The position numbers and the translations under genes are program-made. Source: Bradyrhizobium sp. LMTR 3 (GTDB lineage: Bacteria > Pseudomonadota > Alphaproteobacteria > Rhizobiales > Xanthobacteraceae). Taken from it: DNA of 64,000 nucleotides. Shown here piece after piece: positions 41,197 through 50,150 of the stretch. The stretch's first letter is position 1. Every line of letters begins with the position of its first letter. The notes below the pieces were generated by a model. The model searched no databases and had not been told where the DNA came from. It worked only from the letters and a program-made list of their open reading frames with translations. Location: assembly GCF_001693485.1 (NCBI RefSeq), contig NZ_MAXC01000051.1, forward strand, positions 186,001 through 250,000. Reading direction: 5' to 3'.

Positions 41197-42339
41197 CTAG
41201 CTGTGGGCCCTCGCCGGCACCGGACGGAACCGCTCATCGCCGTGCTCGAAAGTGTCGCTGAAGTCGGCGAGCCGGGGCGATATCATGGCACGTTCGCGCG
41301 GGAAGGCTTCCGGCATCTCCTCGCGAATGTAGGTGAGCAGCTTTTCCCTGATCTCGCAGCGGAGATCCCAGGATTGCGGCGCGGAGCTGGCGCTGACCAG
41401 CGCCCGAAGCTCGATCGACCGCAGGCTGGCCTCGATCACCTGGAGATTGACCACGGCGCCATCCCACAATTTGGACTCGCGCACGGCCTGTTCGAGCCGC
41501 TGCCTAATCCGCGAGACATCGGTGCAATAATCGACATGAAGGGTGATGGCCCCGATCAGCGACTGGGTGTCGCGGGTCCAGTTCTGGAAGGGGCGCTCGA
41601 TGAAGTAGGACAGCGGCACCACCATCCTGCGCCAGTCCCACAACCGGACCACGACATAGGTCGAGGCGATGTCCTCGATCCACCCCCATTCGTTCTCGAT
41701 GATGACGGCGTCCTCGATCCGGATCGGTTGCGTGATCGCGATCTGAACGCCGGCGATGAGGTTGCTGAGCAAAGGCCTTGCGGCAAGGCCGACGATCAGG
41801 CCGGCCGCGCCGGCGGAGGCGAACAGGCTGACGCCGTATTGCTTGACGGACTCGAAGGTCATCAGGGCCGTGGAAACGGCAATGATGATGATCAAGATAT
41901 CGATCACGCGCTTGAAGACACGCACCTGGGTGACGTGCTTGCGGGCGAGAAAATTCTCGTCGGTATCGAGGCGGAAGCGCTGAAGATAGCGCGCGGCCCC
42001 AATGTCCACGGCACGAACCGAGATCCATCCGATCAGCGCGATCACGGCAACGATGAAGAAGTGCCTGAGCTGTTCACGCAGCACGTCGTTCAAGGGCGCC
42101 AGCGGCAGCACCAGCGCCACGGCGACGAGACAAAGCGCCAGCCGCGCCGGGCCAGAAACCCTTTGCAGAAGCAACCTCACGGCCGGCCAGCGCATCCCCA
42201 GCGCGCGCTTGATGATTCTTGCGGCAATACCGTACACGAACAGCGCCACGGCAATGGCGCCGACGACGAGGCCAAGCCCGACCAGCCATTGTGGCACCCA
42301 ATCAAACGCCTGTTCGACCTTTGACAGAAGATCTTCCAT
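41197..42339 (-). CDS. MscS-family mechanosensitive channel
   Basis: This 380-residue membrane protein has four hydrophobic segments before the pore helix SLFASAGAAGLIVGLAARPLLSNLIAG near residue 190, which is the Gly/Ala-rich TM3 of MscS. The beta domain IAITQPIRIEDAVIIENEWGWIEDIASTYVVVRLWDWRRMVVP (guide) follows, then a C-terminal alpha/beta domain. It should relieve turgor on osmotic downshift. It is a single gene, separated by 142 bases from DUF3830 and 164 bases from the AroE-like gene. Confidence 0.9.
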   Translation of the reverse strand: MEDLLSKVEQAFDWVPQWLVGLGLVVGAIAVALFVYGIAARIIKRALGMRWPAVRLLLQRVSGPARLALCLVAVALVLPLAPLNDVLREQLRHFFIVAVIALIGWISVRAVDIGAARYLQRFRLDTDENFLARKHVTQVRVFKRVIDILIIIIAVSTALMTFESVKQYGVSLFASAGAAGLIVGLAARPLLSNLIAGVQIAITQPIRIEDAVIIENEWGWIEDIASTYVVVRLWDWRRMVVPLSYFIERPFQNWTRDTQSLIGAITLHVDYCTDVSRIRQRLEQAVRESKLWDGAVVNLQVIEASLRSIELRALVSASSAPQSWDLRCEIREKLLTYIREEMPEAFPRERAMISPRLADFSDTFEHGDERFRPVPARAHS

Positions 42340-42503
42340 GCCGGATTCCCCACTGCGTAAGCGTCATTCGGTCGCTAACGCACTGATCCGTGCATTGGTC
42401 CCGCATCTGACGCAGCGCAGTAGTTCATCTTGCGCATCGCGGAGGTCGATTGGCGAAATGGGGAACTTTGGCGTGATGGCACGCGGTTGCGATGCGCGAT
42501 GGT

Positions 42504-43295
42504 TCAGGATTCGCCGCGCCAGAATGCGGTCTGCAGGGGCAACTGGTGTTTGATCATCGCGACACCATCAACCACCTTCAGGCCGCGCGCGGCGCAGGCT
42601 TGCATGAACTCGGTCCGGCGGGCGGCAATGATATCGAATACGGCGCAATCATCCGGCAGCCTCGCGGGATTCATCGGCAGGGCGTCCGTCTCGCGAAGCC
42701 CGAGCGAGGTGGCGTTGACGAGCAGGCCGGCGTCGTCGAATTTTTCGTCGAGGCTGATCTCGACATGAGCGAAGCGGCTGCGGAGTTTTTGGGCGAGGAT
42801 TTCGACCGGCCCTGGCGTTTCGTTCAGGATTTGTAGCCGCCTCACGCCTGCGGCAGCCAGCGCATGACAGATCGCGCGGCCGGCGCCCCCCGCCCCGACC
42901 ACGACGCAGCGGCGGTCGGGATCGAATATCCCCTCCTCGCGCGCCGCATTCAGGAAACCGCCGCCATCGAAAGATTCGCCGACCAGCCGTCCGCCGGCCT
43001 CGATCCGGATCGTGTTGACGACGCCTTCGAACTCCGCCGCCGGCCCGACCGCATCGCACAGCTCGAACGCCGCCGGCTTGTGCGGCATTGTGAGATTGAA
43101 GCCGGCGACGCTCGGCGATTTCGCGAGCGTGCGGATTGTCTCGGAGAGACGTTCCGGCGCGATGTCGAGCGGCACCATGTGCCAATCCAGCCCATTGCCC
43201 TGGAAGTAAGGCGTGTAGTGGCGGGGCGCGCCGACATGGCCGGCCGGATGGGCAAAGATGAATACAAATCGTGAAGCACCGGTCGGAAGCCGCAT
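42504..43295 (-). CDS. Shikimate-dehydrogenase-like (AroE family) oxidoreductase
   Basis: The product is 263 residues. The catalytic Lys stands in GFNLTMPHK near residue 70, VVNTIR keeps the substrate Asn, GESFDGGGFL keeps the catalytic Asp, and KHQLPLQTAFW keeps the late Gln. The NADP fold shows VVVGAGGAGRAICHAL. The N-terminal substrate loop, normally NPIxHSxSP, reads HPAGHVGAP, so both serines that hold the shikimate carboxylate are missing. The ATG at 43295 is five bases after the last permease stop, so it ends a sugar-type ABC operon. A quinate-like or other polyol acid is a more likely substrate than shikimate. Confidence 0.82.
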   Translation of the reverse strand: MRLPTGASRFVFIFAHPAGHVGAPRHYTPYFQGNGLDWHMVPLDIAPERLSETIRTLAKSPSVAGFNLTMPHKPAAFELCDAVGPAAEFEGVVNTIRIEAGGRLVGESFDGGGFLNAAREEGIFDPDRRCVVVGAGGAGRAICHALAAAGVRRLQILNETPGPVEILAQKLRSRFAHVEISLDEKFDDAGLLVNATSLGLRETDALPMNPARLPDDCAVFDIIAARRTEFMQACAARGLKVVDGVAMIKHQLPLQTAFWRGES

Positions 43296-43300
43296 CGCTC

Positions 43301-44140
43301 TCACCCTTTCACGGCGCCTGCCGTCAGCCCGCTCACCAGATAGCGGCGCACGGCGAGCGAGAAAATCAGGACCGGCGCCATCACCAGCGAGCCGCCCGCG
43401 GCGATCTTGCCCCACTCCCATCCCTCGTAGTTCATGAAGTTGACCACGGCGACCGGCGCCGTGCGTGCGTTGGTCCGCGTCAGGATCAGCGCAAAGAAGA
43501 AGTCGTTCCAGGCGTAGAGGAAGCACAGAATCGCGGTGGCGGCGATGCCGGGCGCGACCATCGGCAGCACGATCTGGAGAAAGACGACCCGTGTCGACGC
43601 ACCGTCGACCAGCGCCGCCTCTTCCAGCGACGACGGCACGGTTTCAAAAAACGGCTGCATCATCCAGATCACCAGCGGCAGGTTGAAGCTGGTGTAGACC
43701 AGCACCAGCCCGGTAACGGTGTCGAGCAGCCCGATCCAGCGATAGAACAGGAAGAACGGAATCGTGAATGCGATCGGCGGCGCCATTCGCGTCACCAGGA
43801 TGGCGAAGCTCAGCGCGTGCTTTCCCCGCCCCGCCCATCGCGACAACGCGTAGGCCGCGGGCACCCCGAGAACGAGCGCCAGCGCCGTGGAGAATGACGC
43901 ACTCATGAGGCTGTTGACAAAGGAGGCCGCGAACGCGCCTTGCCAGAGCGACGCATAATTTTGCAGCGTCGGCGTGAAGATCAAGGGCGGCGGAAACTGC
44001 AGGATCAGGTCATTGGACTTGAAGCTCATCTGCAAGAGCCAGAGGAACGGCAACAGCAGTACGATCAGCGTCACGCCGATCGCAACGAGCCTACGCGGGC
44101 TGGCCGAACGGCGGACCGGGCCAGTCATGCCTCCACTCAT
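43301..44140 (-). CDS. ABC transporter permease, MalG/UgpE type
   Basis: This 279-residue inner-membrane permease has the EAA loop SLEEAALVDGASTRVVFLQIVLP near residue 185 and six hydrophobic segments. The end RRYLVSGLTAGAVKG is the typical MalG-type finish. The start at 44140 overlaps the stop of the upstream permease by four bases (ATGA); the longer frame is not needed. It pairs with the permease at 44137-45036 and the binding protein at 45033. No ATPase gene is in this operon, so a shared MsmK/UgpC-type ATPase elsewhere must drive it. Confidence 0.9.
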   Translation of the reverse strand: MSGGMTGPVRRSASPRRLVAIGVTLIVLLLPFLWLLQMSFKSNDLILQFPPPLIFTPTLQNYASLWQGAFAASFVNSLMSASFSTALALVLGVPAAYALSRWAGRGKHALSFAILVTRMAPPIAFTIPFFLFYRWIGLLDTVTGLVLVYTSFNLPLVIWMMQPFFETVPSSLEEAALVDGASTRVVFLQIVLPMVAPGIAATAILCFLYAWNDFFFALILTRTNARTAPVAVVNFMNYEGWEWGKIAAGGSLVMAPVLIFSLAVRRYLVSGLTAGAVKG

Positions 44141-45036
44141 GCCATGGCCTCGCGGCGGCGGCCCATCCACACCACACCGAGGCTGACCGCGACGACGAGC
44201 AGCAGCATCACGATCGTGACCGAACTGGAATAGCCGATTTCGTTGAAGTCGAATGCGAGCAGATAGGCATAATAGTTGGTCACCTCGGTGACGCTGCCCG
44301 GCCCGCCGCCGGTCAAAAGGAACACCAGCGGGAATGCCTTGACGCTGTCGATCAGGCGAAACATGCCCGATATGACCAGGATCGGCGTGATGAAGGGCAG
44401 CGTGATGTAGAAGAATATCTGCAGCCGGTTGGCGCCGTCGACCAGGGCGGCTTCGGAAAACTCATCCGGAATGGTCTGCAGCGCAGCCAATACCATCAGG
44501 AAGGTGAAGGGCATCCATTCCCAGGTGTCAGCGATGATGATGGCGGTCAGCGCAAAATCGACGCTCGAAGTCAGCGACGGCATGGTCACGTTAAGCAGGC
44601 TTGCGGCGTAATAGAGCGGGCTGATGTCGGGCGTGTAGATCAGCTTCCAGATGATCGCCACGACAATCGGCGGCAGCACCATCGGAATCAGGAACAGGGT
44701 GCGCGCGAACTCCACGACGCGCGACTGCGTGTGCAGCAATAGCGCCAGCAGCATGCCGAGCAGGACCTGCAACAGCACGCCCCAGAACGACAGCTTGGCT
44801 TGCACCCATAGCGAATTGACAAAGCGCGGATCGCCGGGGAGCAGGAGATAGTTCCGCAAGGGCGAAGAGAAATCGGTCGACGATCCCGGATTGACCAGTT
44901 GGAACGGCGTCAGGCTGGTCACCACAAGATAGATCGCAGGCAAGCCTGCGATCACGAACAACGCGATCAGGCTCGGCGCCAGGGCCAGCCGATTGAAGCG
45001 GCGGCGCTCGGCGTCGACCAGTCCTTCTCCGCTCAA
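44137..45036 (-). CDS. ABC transporter permease, MalF/UgpA type
   Basis: This 299-residue permease has six hydrophobic segments, the EAA loop EFSEAALVDGANRLQIFFYITLP and FLLTGGGPGSVTEVTNYYAY near the end, the usual MalF-branch motif. The start codon is a TTG at 45036 whose last bases overlap the binding-protein stop (TTGA), giving translational coupling; no ATG precedes the first membrane segment. It forms one half of the channel. Confidence 0.9.
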   Translation of the reverse strand: MSGEGLVDAERRRFNRLALAPSLIALFVIAGLPAIYLVVTSLTPFQLVNPGSSTDFSSPLRNYLLLPGDPRFVNSLWVQAKLSFWGVLLQVLLGMLLALLLHTQSRVVEFARTLFLIPMVLPPIVVAIIWKLIYTPDISPLYYAASLLNVTMPSLTSSVDFALTAIIIADTWEWMPFTFLMVLAALQTIPDEFSEAALVDGANRLQIFFYITLPFITPILVISGMFRLIDSVKAFPLVFLLTGGGPGSVTEVTNYYAYLLAFDFNEIGYSSSVTIVMLLLVVAVSLGVVWMGRRREAMA

Positions 45037-46397
45037 AGCGCGGTCCCGGCGCGGCGGAGATTGGCCACCGCCTGCTCCTGCGCTGCGTTCATCGCAGCCG
45101 GGGCTGCGAGCTGCCCCGTCGCCACCTGTTCGAACGCCTTGTTGAGGACATCGCCAACGATCGGGAACTCCTTCACTGTGCGATAGGCCATGTAGTTCTC
45201 GCCCTTGGCCGGCAGCCCCAGCACTTCGAGATAGAGCGCGCCGAGGTCCTGGCCGTTGACCGTGTTCAGCCTGCGGTATTCCTCACTCTCGATCACGGAT
45301 CTGCGGCAGACCGAGGAATGGCCGTGCTCCTTGACCAGCCGCATCGAGATTTCGGGGCTGAGCGCCCATTTGATGAATTCCCACGCCGCTTTCTTGTTCT
45401 TGGCGTTCTTGGGAATGCCGAGGCCCTGGCTGTTGGCGGCCGGGTAGTCGTGCACAGGCCCGGCGGGCATCCTGACGACGCGGGAGGTGTCTTTCACCTT
45501 GCTGTCGTTCGAGAGCAGGATCGGTGTAATCCAGGCGCTGGAATGAATAAAGATGTTGGAGCGGCCGGTCATGTGGGATTGCCGCGCCTGATCCTCGGTG
45601 TAGGTGAGCACGCCCTTCGGCGCGTAGTTCTTCAGAAGGTTCGCGTAATACTCAACGGCCTTGATCGCCTCCGGCGAGTTGAGCGTCGGCATGATGTCGG
45701 CAGGCGGTTTGCGGAAGATGTTGCCGCCAAAGCCCTGGATATAGGGCGGCAGGCACCAGTGATGGAGCTGGAAGCTGACGATGCCGTTGACGTTGTCGGT
45801 GCCGTTGATCTCGGCGCAGACCTGCTGCAATTCGGCAAAGGTCCTGGGAATCTTGAGGCCCTTCTTCTCCATCAGATCCATGCGCGACAGGCCCATCACC
45901 ATGGCCCCGCCTTCCCAGGAATAGCCGTAGGTGGCGCCCTTGGCGTCGCGGTACGGTACCTGCGCGCCCTCGACGAAATCCTTCGGATTCCATTCCGCCG
46001 GCGTCAGGTTGGGATCGCCGGTGAACTCGTCGAGATTGGCGAGTAGCCCTGCCGCCACCCAGCGCGCGGCAAGGATGAAGGTGACGTTGACGAAATCGAA
46101 AGCCGAGCCGCCCGACGACAATTCGAGGTTAGCCTGCTGGTTGTAGACCGGAAACGCCGAGAGTTGCAGATCAACCTTCATGCCGGTCTGCGCCTCGAAC
46201 TCCGGAATGTAGTTCTGCAGCAGCGTGAAAAAGCGGTGCTGAAAGGACGCGCCGCGCAGCGTGACGCCGGTAAACGGTTTTGTTTGTGCAATGGCCGGCA
46301 ACGGAAATGCGGCGGCGCCGAGGGTGGCGGCGCCGGCCTGAAGCAGCGTTCTTCGGCTGAAGTCCACGGATTTGTGGCTCGAATTCTTCTTGGTCAT
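45033..46397 (-). CDS. Extracellular binding protein family 1 (sugar type), Tat-exported
   Basis: This 454-residue protein has a twin-arginine signal SRRTLLQAGAATLGAAAFPL ending near AIAQT, so it is exported folded. The mature part, with FTGVTLRGASFQHRFFTLLQNYIPEFEAQTG (guide), ASAWITPILLSNDSKV-like sugar-binding segments and AAWEFIKWALSPEISMRLV, is MalE/UgpB-like. It is first in the operon with two permeases and the AroE-like gene. A spaced inverted repeat and the divergent GntR gene lie upstream. The ligand is probably a sugar, polyol or polyol acid. Confidence 0.9.
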   Translation of the reverse strand: MTKKNSSHKSVDFSRRTLLQAGAATLGAAAFPLPAIAQTKPFTGVTLRGASFQHRFFTLLQNYIPEFEAQTGMKVDLQLSAFPVYNQQANLELSSGGSAFDFVNVTFILAARWVAAGLLANLDEFTGDPNLTPAEWNPKDFVEGAQVPYRDAKGATYGYSWEGGAMVMGLSRMDLMEKKGLKIPRTFAELQQVCAEINGTDNVNGIVSFQLHHWCLPPYIQGFGGNIFRKPPADIMPTLNSPEAIKAVEYYANLLKNYAPKGVLTYTEDQARQSHMTGRSNIFIHSSAWITPILLSNDSKVKDTSRVVRMPAGPVHDYPAANSQGLGIPKNAKNKKAAWEFIKWALSPEISMRLVKEHGHSSVCRRSVIESEEYRRLNTVNGQDLGALYLEVLGLPAKGENYMAYRTVKEFPIVGDVLNKAFEQVATGQLAAPAAMNAAQEQAVANLRRAGTAL

Positions 46398-46413
46398 GGC
46401 ACCCTCCCTGACG

Positions 46414-46459
46414 GTCTTTTGGACAATATGACCGACATAAAATGTGCTGTCAAAAGGAC
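46414..46459. promoter_or_regulatory. Spaced inverted repeat upstream of the sugar-type operon
   Basis: GTCTTTTGGACA at 46414-46425 and TGTCAAAAGGAC at 46448-46459 are inverted copies agreeing at 10 of 12 bases, 22 bases apart. They start 17 bases upstream of the binding-protein ATG, in the divergent region with the GntR gene, a likely place for its operator. Confidence 0.42.
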
Positions 46460-46550
46460 GCTTTTCTCGCGTACACTATTTTTACGGTATCAATTGACAT
46501 CGCATCGCAATAAAGCAGACAATATTATTTCAAGGCTTGAGGGTCCACGA

Positions 46551-47309
46551 TTGCCCAGGGACGTCGAACTCCGTCAGTCCAACACCCACGTCGCGCGCGA
46601 AATCGCAAAACTCATCGTCTCCGGCACGTGGCAGGAGGGAAGCACGCTGCCGCGCGAGATCGAGCTCGCGTCGCAATTCAGCGTCAGCCGCACCTCGATT
46701 CGGGAATCGCTGTCCATCCTCAAGGCAAAGGGCTTGATTGCGGCGCGGCAGAAGGCCGGCACCCATGTCCGCGAGCGGATCAACTGGAACATGCTGGATG
46801 CAGAGCTTCTGGAATGGACATGGGAGCTGCGTCCGATGGAAGAGTTCGCCCGCCAGCTCACACAGGTACGCCGGATCGTCGAACCTGAGGCTTGCGCGAT
46901 CTGCGCCGAGCGCGGCTCGGACGCCGACCTCGCCCGGATCGAGCGGGCCTACCGGGAGATGGATGCCGCCGGAATGGACAGCCGGGCCTATTCCGAGCCC
47001 GACCTGCGCTTCCATCGCAGCATCCTGAGGGCGACAGGCAACGACTTTCTGGTCGCCTTCGGCGCCACGGTGGAAGCGGCGCTGCGCATGTCGTTCGAGC
47101 TCTCGACGCTGAACCCCGGCGCGCCGCGCAAGAGCCTGCCCTATCACCGCGCCATCCTCGACGAGATCTGGGCGCGCAATCCCGACGGCGCGCGGCGCGC
47201 GATGCATCGCCTGATGGACCTGACCGAGCGCAACATTACCTCGGCGCTGTCACGCCGGCATGGCGAAGCGCTGGCGACAGCGGGCGCGGAGCGCGAAGGC
47301 GACGCCTAA
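46551..47309 (+). CDS. GntR-family regulator, FadR/FCD subfamily
   Basis: This 252-residue regulator has a winged helix at about residues 10-75 (AREIAKLIVSGTWQEGSTLP, then ELASQFSVSRTSIRESLSIL). The FCD domain that follows shows QVRRIVEPEACAICAERG, EPDLRFHRSILRATGND and the PYHRAILDEIWARNPDGARRAM helix with its metal His residues. There is no ATG near the start of similarity; a TTG at 46551 preceded by GAGGG at seven bases is the best start. It is divergent from the sugar-type ABC operon and followed after 75 bases by a flavin monooxygenase gene, so it probably controls both directions. Confidence 0.86.
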   Translation: MPRDVELRQSNTHVAREIAKLIVSGTWQEGSTLPREIELASQFSVSRTSIRESLSILKAKGLIAARQKAGTHVRERINWNMLDAELLEWTWELRPMEEFARQLTQVRRIVEPEACAICAERGSDADLARIERAYREMDAAGMDSRAYSEPDLRFHRSILRATGNDFLVAFGATVEAALRMSFELSTLNPGAPRKSLPYHRAILDEIWARNPDGARRAMHRLMDLTERNITSALSRRHGEALATAGAEREGDA

Positions 47310-47384
47310 ACACAAGTCGCTAAGCGCTTGCATTCGCACGACGATGCGCGTTTCATTCGGTCAAACCAAAAACCGGGGAACGCC

Positions 47385-48458
47385 ATGCCCGCAAGAATCA
47401 TCGGAATGATCGGCACCCAGCAGGAGGGCGTCGCGGTTCACCTGATCAAGGGACAGATATCGCGGCAATGGGTGGTCGATTTCACCCGGCTGCATGAGCA
47501 GTGGAACTATGATTCCGTCCTTGTCGGCTATTACGCCTCCGCCGCCGAAGGTTTTGCGATTGCACTCTATGCCGCCGATCACACCGAGCGGATCAGGTTC
47601 CTGATCGCGCACCGGCCGGGTTCGGTGGCGCCGGCGCTGGCCGCGCGGCAGGTCGCAACCTTCGACCAGCTCACGCAGGGCCGGATGGCGCTGCATATCA
47701 TCGCCGGCACCAGCGACGCGGATCAGGCGAGCGAAGGCGACTTCCTGCCCAAGAACGACCGCTATCGCCGCGCCGGCGAATATCTGGAGGTGATGCAAAA
47801 ACTCTGGACCAGCGACAGCCCGATCGACCACAAGGGCGAATTCTACCGCGTCGAGGGCGGCTTTTCCGATATCAAGCCCTACCAGCAGCCCTTCCCTCCG
47901 CTGTTTTTCGGCGGCTCGTCGGAGGGCGCGCTGGAGATGGGCGCCAAACATTGCGACGTGTTCGCGATCTTCGGCGAGCCGCTCAAGGAGACGCGGGAAC
48001 GGGTTCAGGATTTCCGGCGGCGCGCAGCCGCCTTTGGGCGCAGCGTCGGCTTCAACATGTCGCTGCGGCCGATCATGGCGGACAGCGAAGGCGCGGCGTG
48101 GGACAAGGCGAACGCGCTGCTGGCGGATGTCGAGCGCAAGACCGGTGCCGCGCCCCAGCCGACCAATCATTCCGCCGAACGCCTGCTCGGCTACGCCGCG
48201 CGCGGCGACGTCCATGACGAGCGGCTATGGATGGGGATTGCGCGTGCCACCGGTGCGCCGGGCAATACGTCATGCCTGGTCGGAACACCCGAGCAGATCG
48301 CGGCAGCAGTGCTGGAATATTACCGGCTCGGCATTCATTCCTTCCTGCTGCGCGGTTTCGAGAATCCGCACGACACGATGGCGATCGGCCGCGACTTGAT
48401 TCCACTCATCAAGCAAGGCGCGCTGGCGATCGACCGGCAGGCCGAAGCAGCCGAATAG
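47385..48458 (+). CDS. LLM-class flavin-dependent monooxygenase (alkanesulfonate monooxygenase-like)
   Basis: This 357-residue TIM-barrel enzyme uses reduced FMN from a separate reductase. Landmarks are the early YDSVLVGYYASAAEG strand, FLIAHRPGSVAPALAARQVATFDQLTQGR (guide) with the typical Arg-Pro-Gly turn, HIIAGTSDADQASEGDFLPKNDRYRRAGEY (guide), and FFGGSSEGALEMGAKHCDVF. The layout is that of SsuD/dibenzothiophene-type oxygenases. The start MPARIIG at 47385 follows GGGGAA. It sits after the GntR gene and before a quinone oxidoreductase. A sulfonate or other C-S or C-N bond could be the target; not fixed by sequence. Confidence 0.85.
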   Translation: MPARIIGMIGTQQEGVAVHLIKGQISRQWVVDFTRLHEQWNYDSVLVGYYASAAEGFAIALYAADHTERIRFLIAHRPGSVAPALAARQVATFDQLTQGRMALHIIAGTSDADQASEGDFLPKNDRYRRAGEYLEVMQKLWTSDSPIDHKGEFYRVEGGFSDIKPYQQPFPPLFFGGSSEGALEMGAKHCDVFAIFGEPLKETRERVQDFRRRAAAFGRSVGFNMSLRPIMADSEGAAWDKANALLADVERKTGAAPQPTNHSAERLLGYAARGDVHDERLWMGIARATGAPGNTSCLVGTPEQIAAAVLEYYRLGIHSFLLRGFENPHDTMAIGRDLIPLIKQGALAIDRQAEAAE

Positions 48459-48542
48459 AGTTCACCTCACGTATCCGCAGACACCTCAAGACACCGGCGC
48501 AAGGTCCTGGGACATGAAGAGAAAACGCATGAGAGAATTTGC

Positions 48543-49520
48543 ATGAAGGCGGTCGTTGTCGAGAACTACAATTCGATCGACGGTATTTCGATCAAGGAGA
48601 TCGATACGCCCGGCCTCGCCGCGGGCGAAGTCCGCGTCAGGGTCGGCGCGGCGGCAGTCGGCTTCGTCGATGGTTTGAAGGTGCAGGGCCTTTATCAGAC
48701 GAAGGACCCGCTGCCGTTCGTGCCGGGAACGGAGTTTGCCGGAACGGTCGATGCCGTCGCCGACAATATCGGCGCGTTCAAGCCGGGCATGCCGGTGATC
48801 GGCATGGCCCGGTCCGGCGCCCTGGCCGAATATATCTCGGTACCGTCTGCGGCGCTCCAGCACCTGCCGCCGCAAGTTCCGTTCGAGGCCGGCGCATCGT
48901 TTCAAGCCAACTATCTGACCGGGCTTTACGCGCTGGATGCCCGCGCATCGCTGCGCGAAGGCGAGATATTGCTGGTGCTGGGCGCGGCCGGCGGCGTCGG
49001 CATCGCAGCCGTCCAGATCGGCAGACTGATGGGCGCGCGGGTGATCGCCGCGGCCTCGACGCCGGAAAAGCGCGACTTCGCGGTTCGTCACGGCGCCGAT
49101 CAGACCATCGACTACACCCAGGCGGATTGGCGGGAGACGCTGAAGGAACTGACCGGCGGGCATGGACCGGATGTCATTTTTGATCCCGTCGGCGGTGAAG
49201 TCTCGCTGCAGGCGTTTCGCTCGATCGCCTGGCGCGGGCGGCACCTCGTCGTCGGATTCGCCTCCGGCACCATTCCAGCGCTGGCGTTCAACCTGCCGCT
49301 GCTCAAGGGCGGCGCGCTGCTCGGCGTCGACCTCGCCCAGATCCAGAAGCGCGAGCCGGAAACTCACGCCCGCCTGATGGCGCAATTATTCGACTGGCTG
49401 GCATCGGGGAAATTGCAGCCCGTGGTCGGCAAGATCGTGCCGTTCGAGAATTTCCGCGAGGCGTTCAAGACCATGCAGTCGCGGTCGGCGCTCGGCAAGA
49501 TGATCGTGAAATTCGGCTGA
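48543..49520 (+). CDS. NADPH:quinone-oxidoreductase-type medium-chain dehydrogenase
   Basis: This 325-residue zinc-free MDR-family protein has the N-terminal catalytic fold, PFVPGTEFAGTVDAV near residue 60, the nucleotide fold LLVLGAAGGVGIAAVQIGRLMGARVIAA near 140, HGADQTIDY, and VIFDPVGGEVSLQAFRSIAW. These match QOR/zeta-crystallin relatives. It follows the flavin monooxygenase by 84 bases in the same direction. It probably reduces an enone or quinone intermediate of the same catabolic route. Confidence 0.87.
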   Translation: MKAVVVENYNSIDGISIKEIDTPGLAAGEVRVRVGAAAVGFVDGLKVQGLYQTKDPLPFVPGTEFAGTVDAVADNIGAFKPGMPVIGMARSGALAEYISVPSAALQHLPPQVPFEAGASFQANYLTGLYALDARASLREGEILLVLGAAGGVGIAAVQIGRLMGARVIAAASTPEKRDFAVRHGADQTIDYTQADWRETLKELTGGHGPDVIFDPVGGEVSLQAFRSIAWRGRHLVVGFASGTIPALAFNLPLLKGGALLGVDLAQIQKREPETHARLMAQLFDWLASGKLQPVVGKIVPFENFREAFKTMQSRSALGKMIVKFG

Positions 49521-49549
49521 AGCGACGCGTCGAAGCAGGATACAGACTG

Positions 49550-50131
49550 ATGTCTCTGGAAAACAGCAAGCCATCGCGTCGCCTGATGCATACGCGATCG
49601 GTCGAATGCGAAGGCTTTCTGCGGAACGACGGGCTCTGGGAAGTCGAGGCGTGGCTGCGGGATACAAAACCTTTCACCCAGCGTGCCGATCGTTTCCGCA
49701 ACGAACTGAAGCCGGGCGATCCCGTTCATGATATCGGTCTGCGGCTTGCGATCGACGACGGCATGACCATTCGCGAGGCGGAGGCGATGATGCGCGCCAC
49801 GCCCTATCCGACCTGTGTCGAGGTCGAGCCGATATTGCAGCGCCTGGTCGGCGAGCGGATCGGCCCGGGCTGGCGCGAGACGGTGCGGCGCAGGATCGGC
49901 CGGATCGAGACCTGCACCCATCTCGCCGAATTGCTCGGCCCCGCCGTGACCACGCTGTACCAGACCATGTCCTATGGCAGAAATCCCGAAGGCCGCGATA
50001 CGCTGGAGAACCAGCAGAACTCCGGCCAGCGTCCGTTCTTCATCGGCGGCTGCCATTCCTGGCGCACCGACGGCCCCGTCGTCGCGGCGATGTTTCCGAA
50101 GTTCGCGACCAAGCCGGCGGCGCAGGATTGA
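49550..50131 (+). CDS. DUF2889 family protein
   Basis: This 193-residue cytoplasmic protein of the DUF2889 family has MHTRSVECEGFLRNDGLWEVEAWLRDTKPF (guide), HDIGLRLAIDDGMTIREAEAMM, CTHLAELLGPAVTTLYQTM, and a late GGCHSWRTDGPVV. The conserved Cys and His residues in CTHL and GCHSW could bind a metal or a substrate. Family members often sit in aromatic-degradation regions. It follows the quinone oxidoreductase by 29 bases and is likely in the same transcript. No biochemical function is established that I know. Confidence 0.82.
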   Translation: MSLENSKPSRRLMHTRSVECEGFLRNDGLWEVEAWLRDTKPFTQRADRFRNELKPGDPVHDIGLRLAIDDGMTIREAEAMMRATPYPTCVEVEPILQRLVGERIGPGWRETVRRRIGRIETCTHLAELLGPAVTTLYQTMSYGRNPEGRDTLENQQNSGQRPFFIGGCHSWRTDGPVVAAMFPKFATKPAAQD

Positions 50132-50150
50132 AGGCGCGTAATTGGTCTCC

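Noticed and set aside
42354..42382. Hairpin TGCGTAAGCG/CGCTAACGCA as a terminator
   Set aside because: The stem has one mismatch, no T run follows on either strand, and it lies upstream of the MscS start; kept only as a possible structure.
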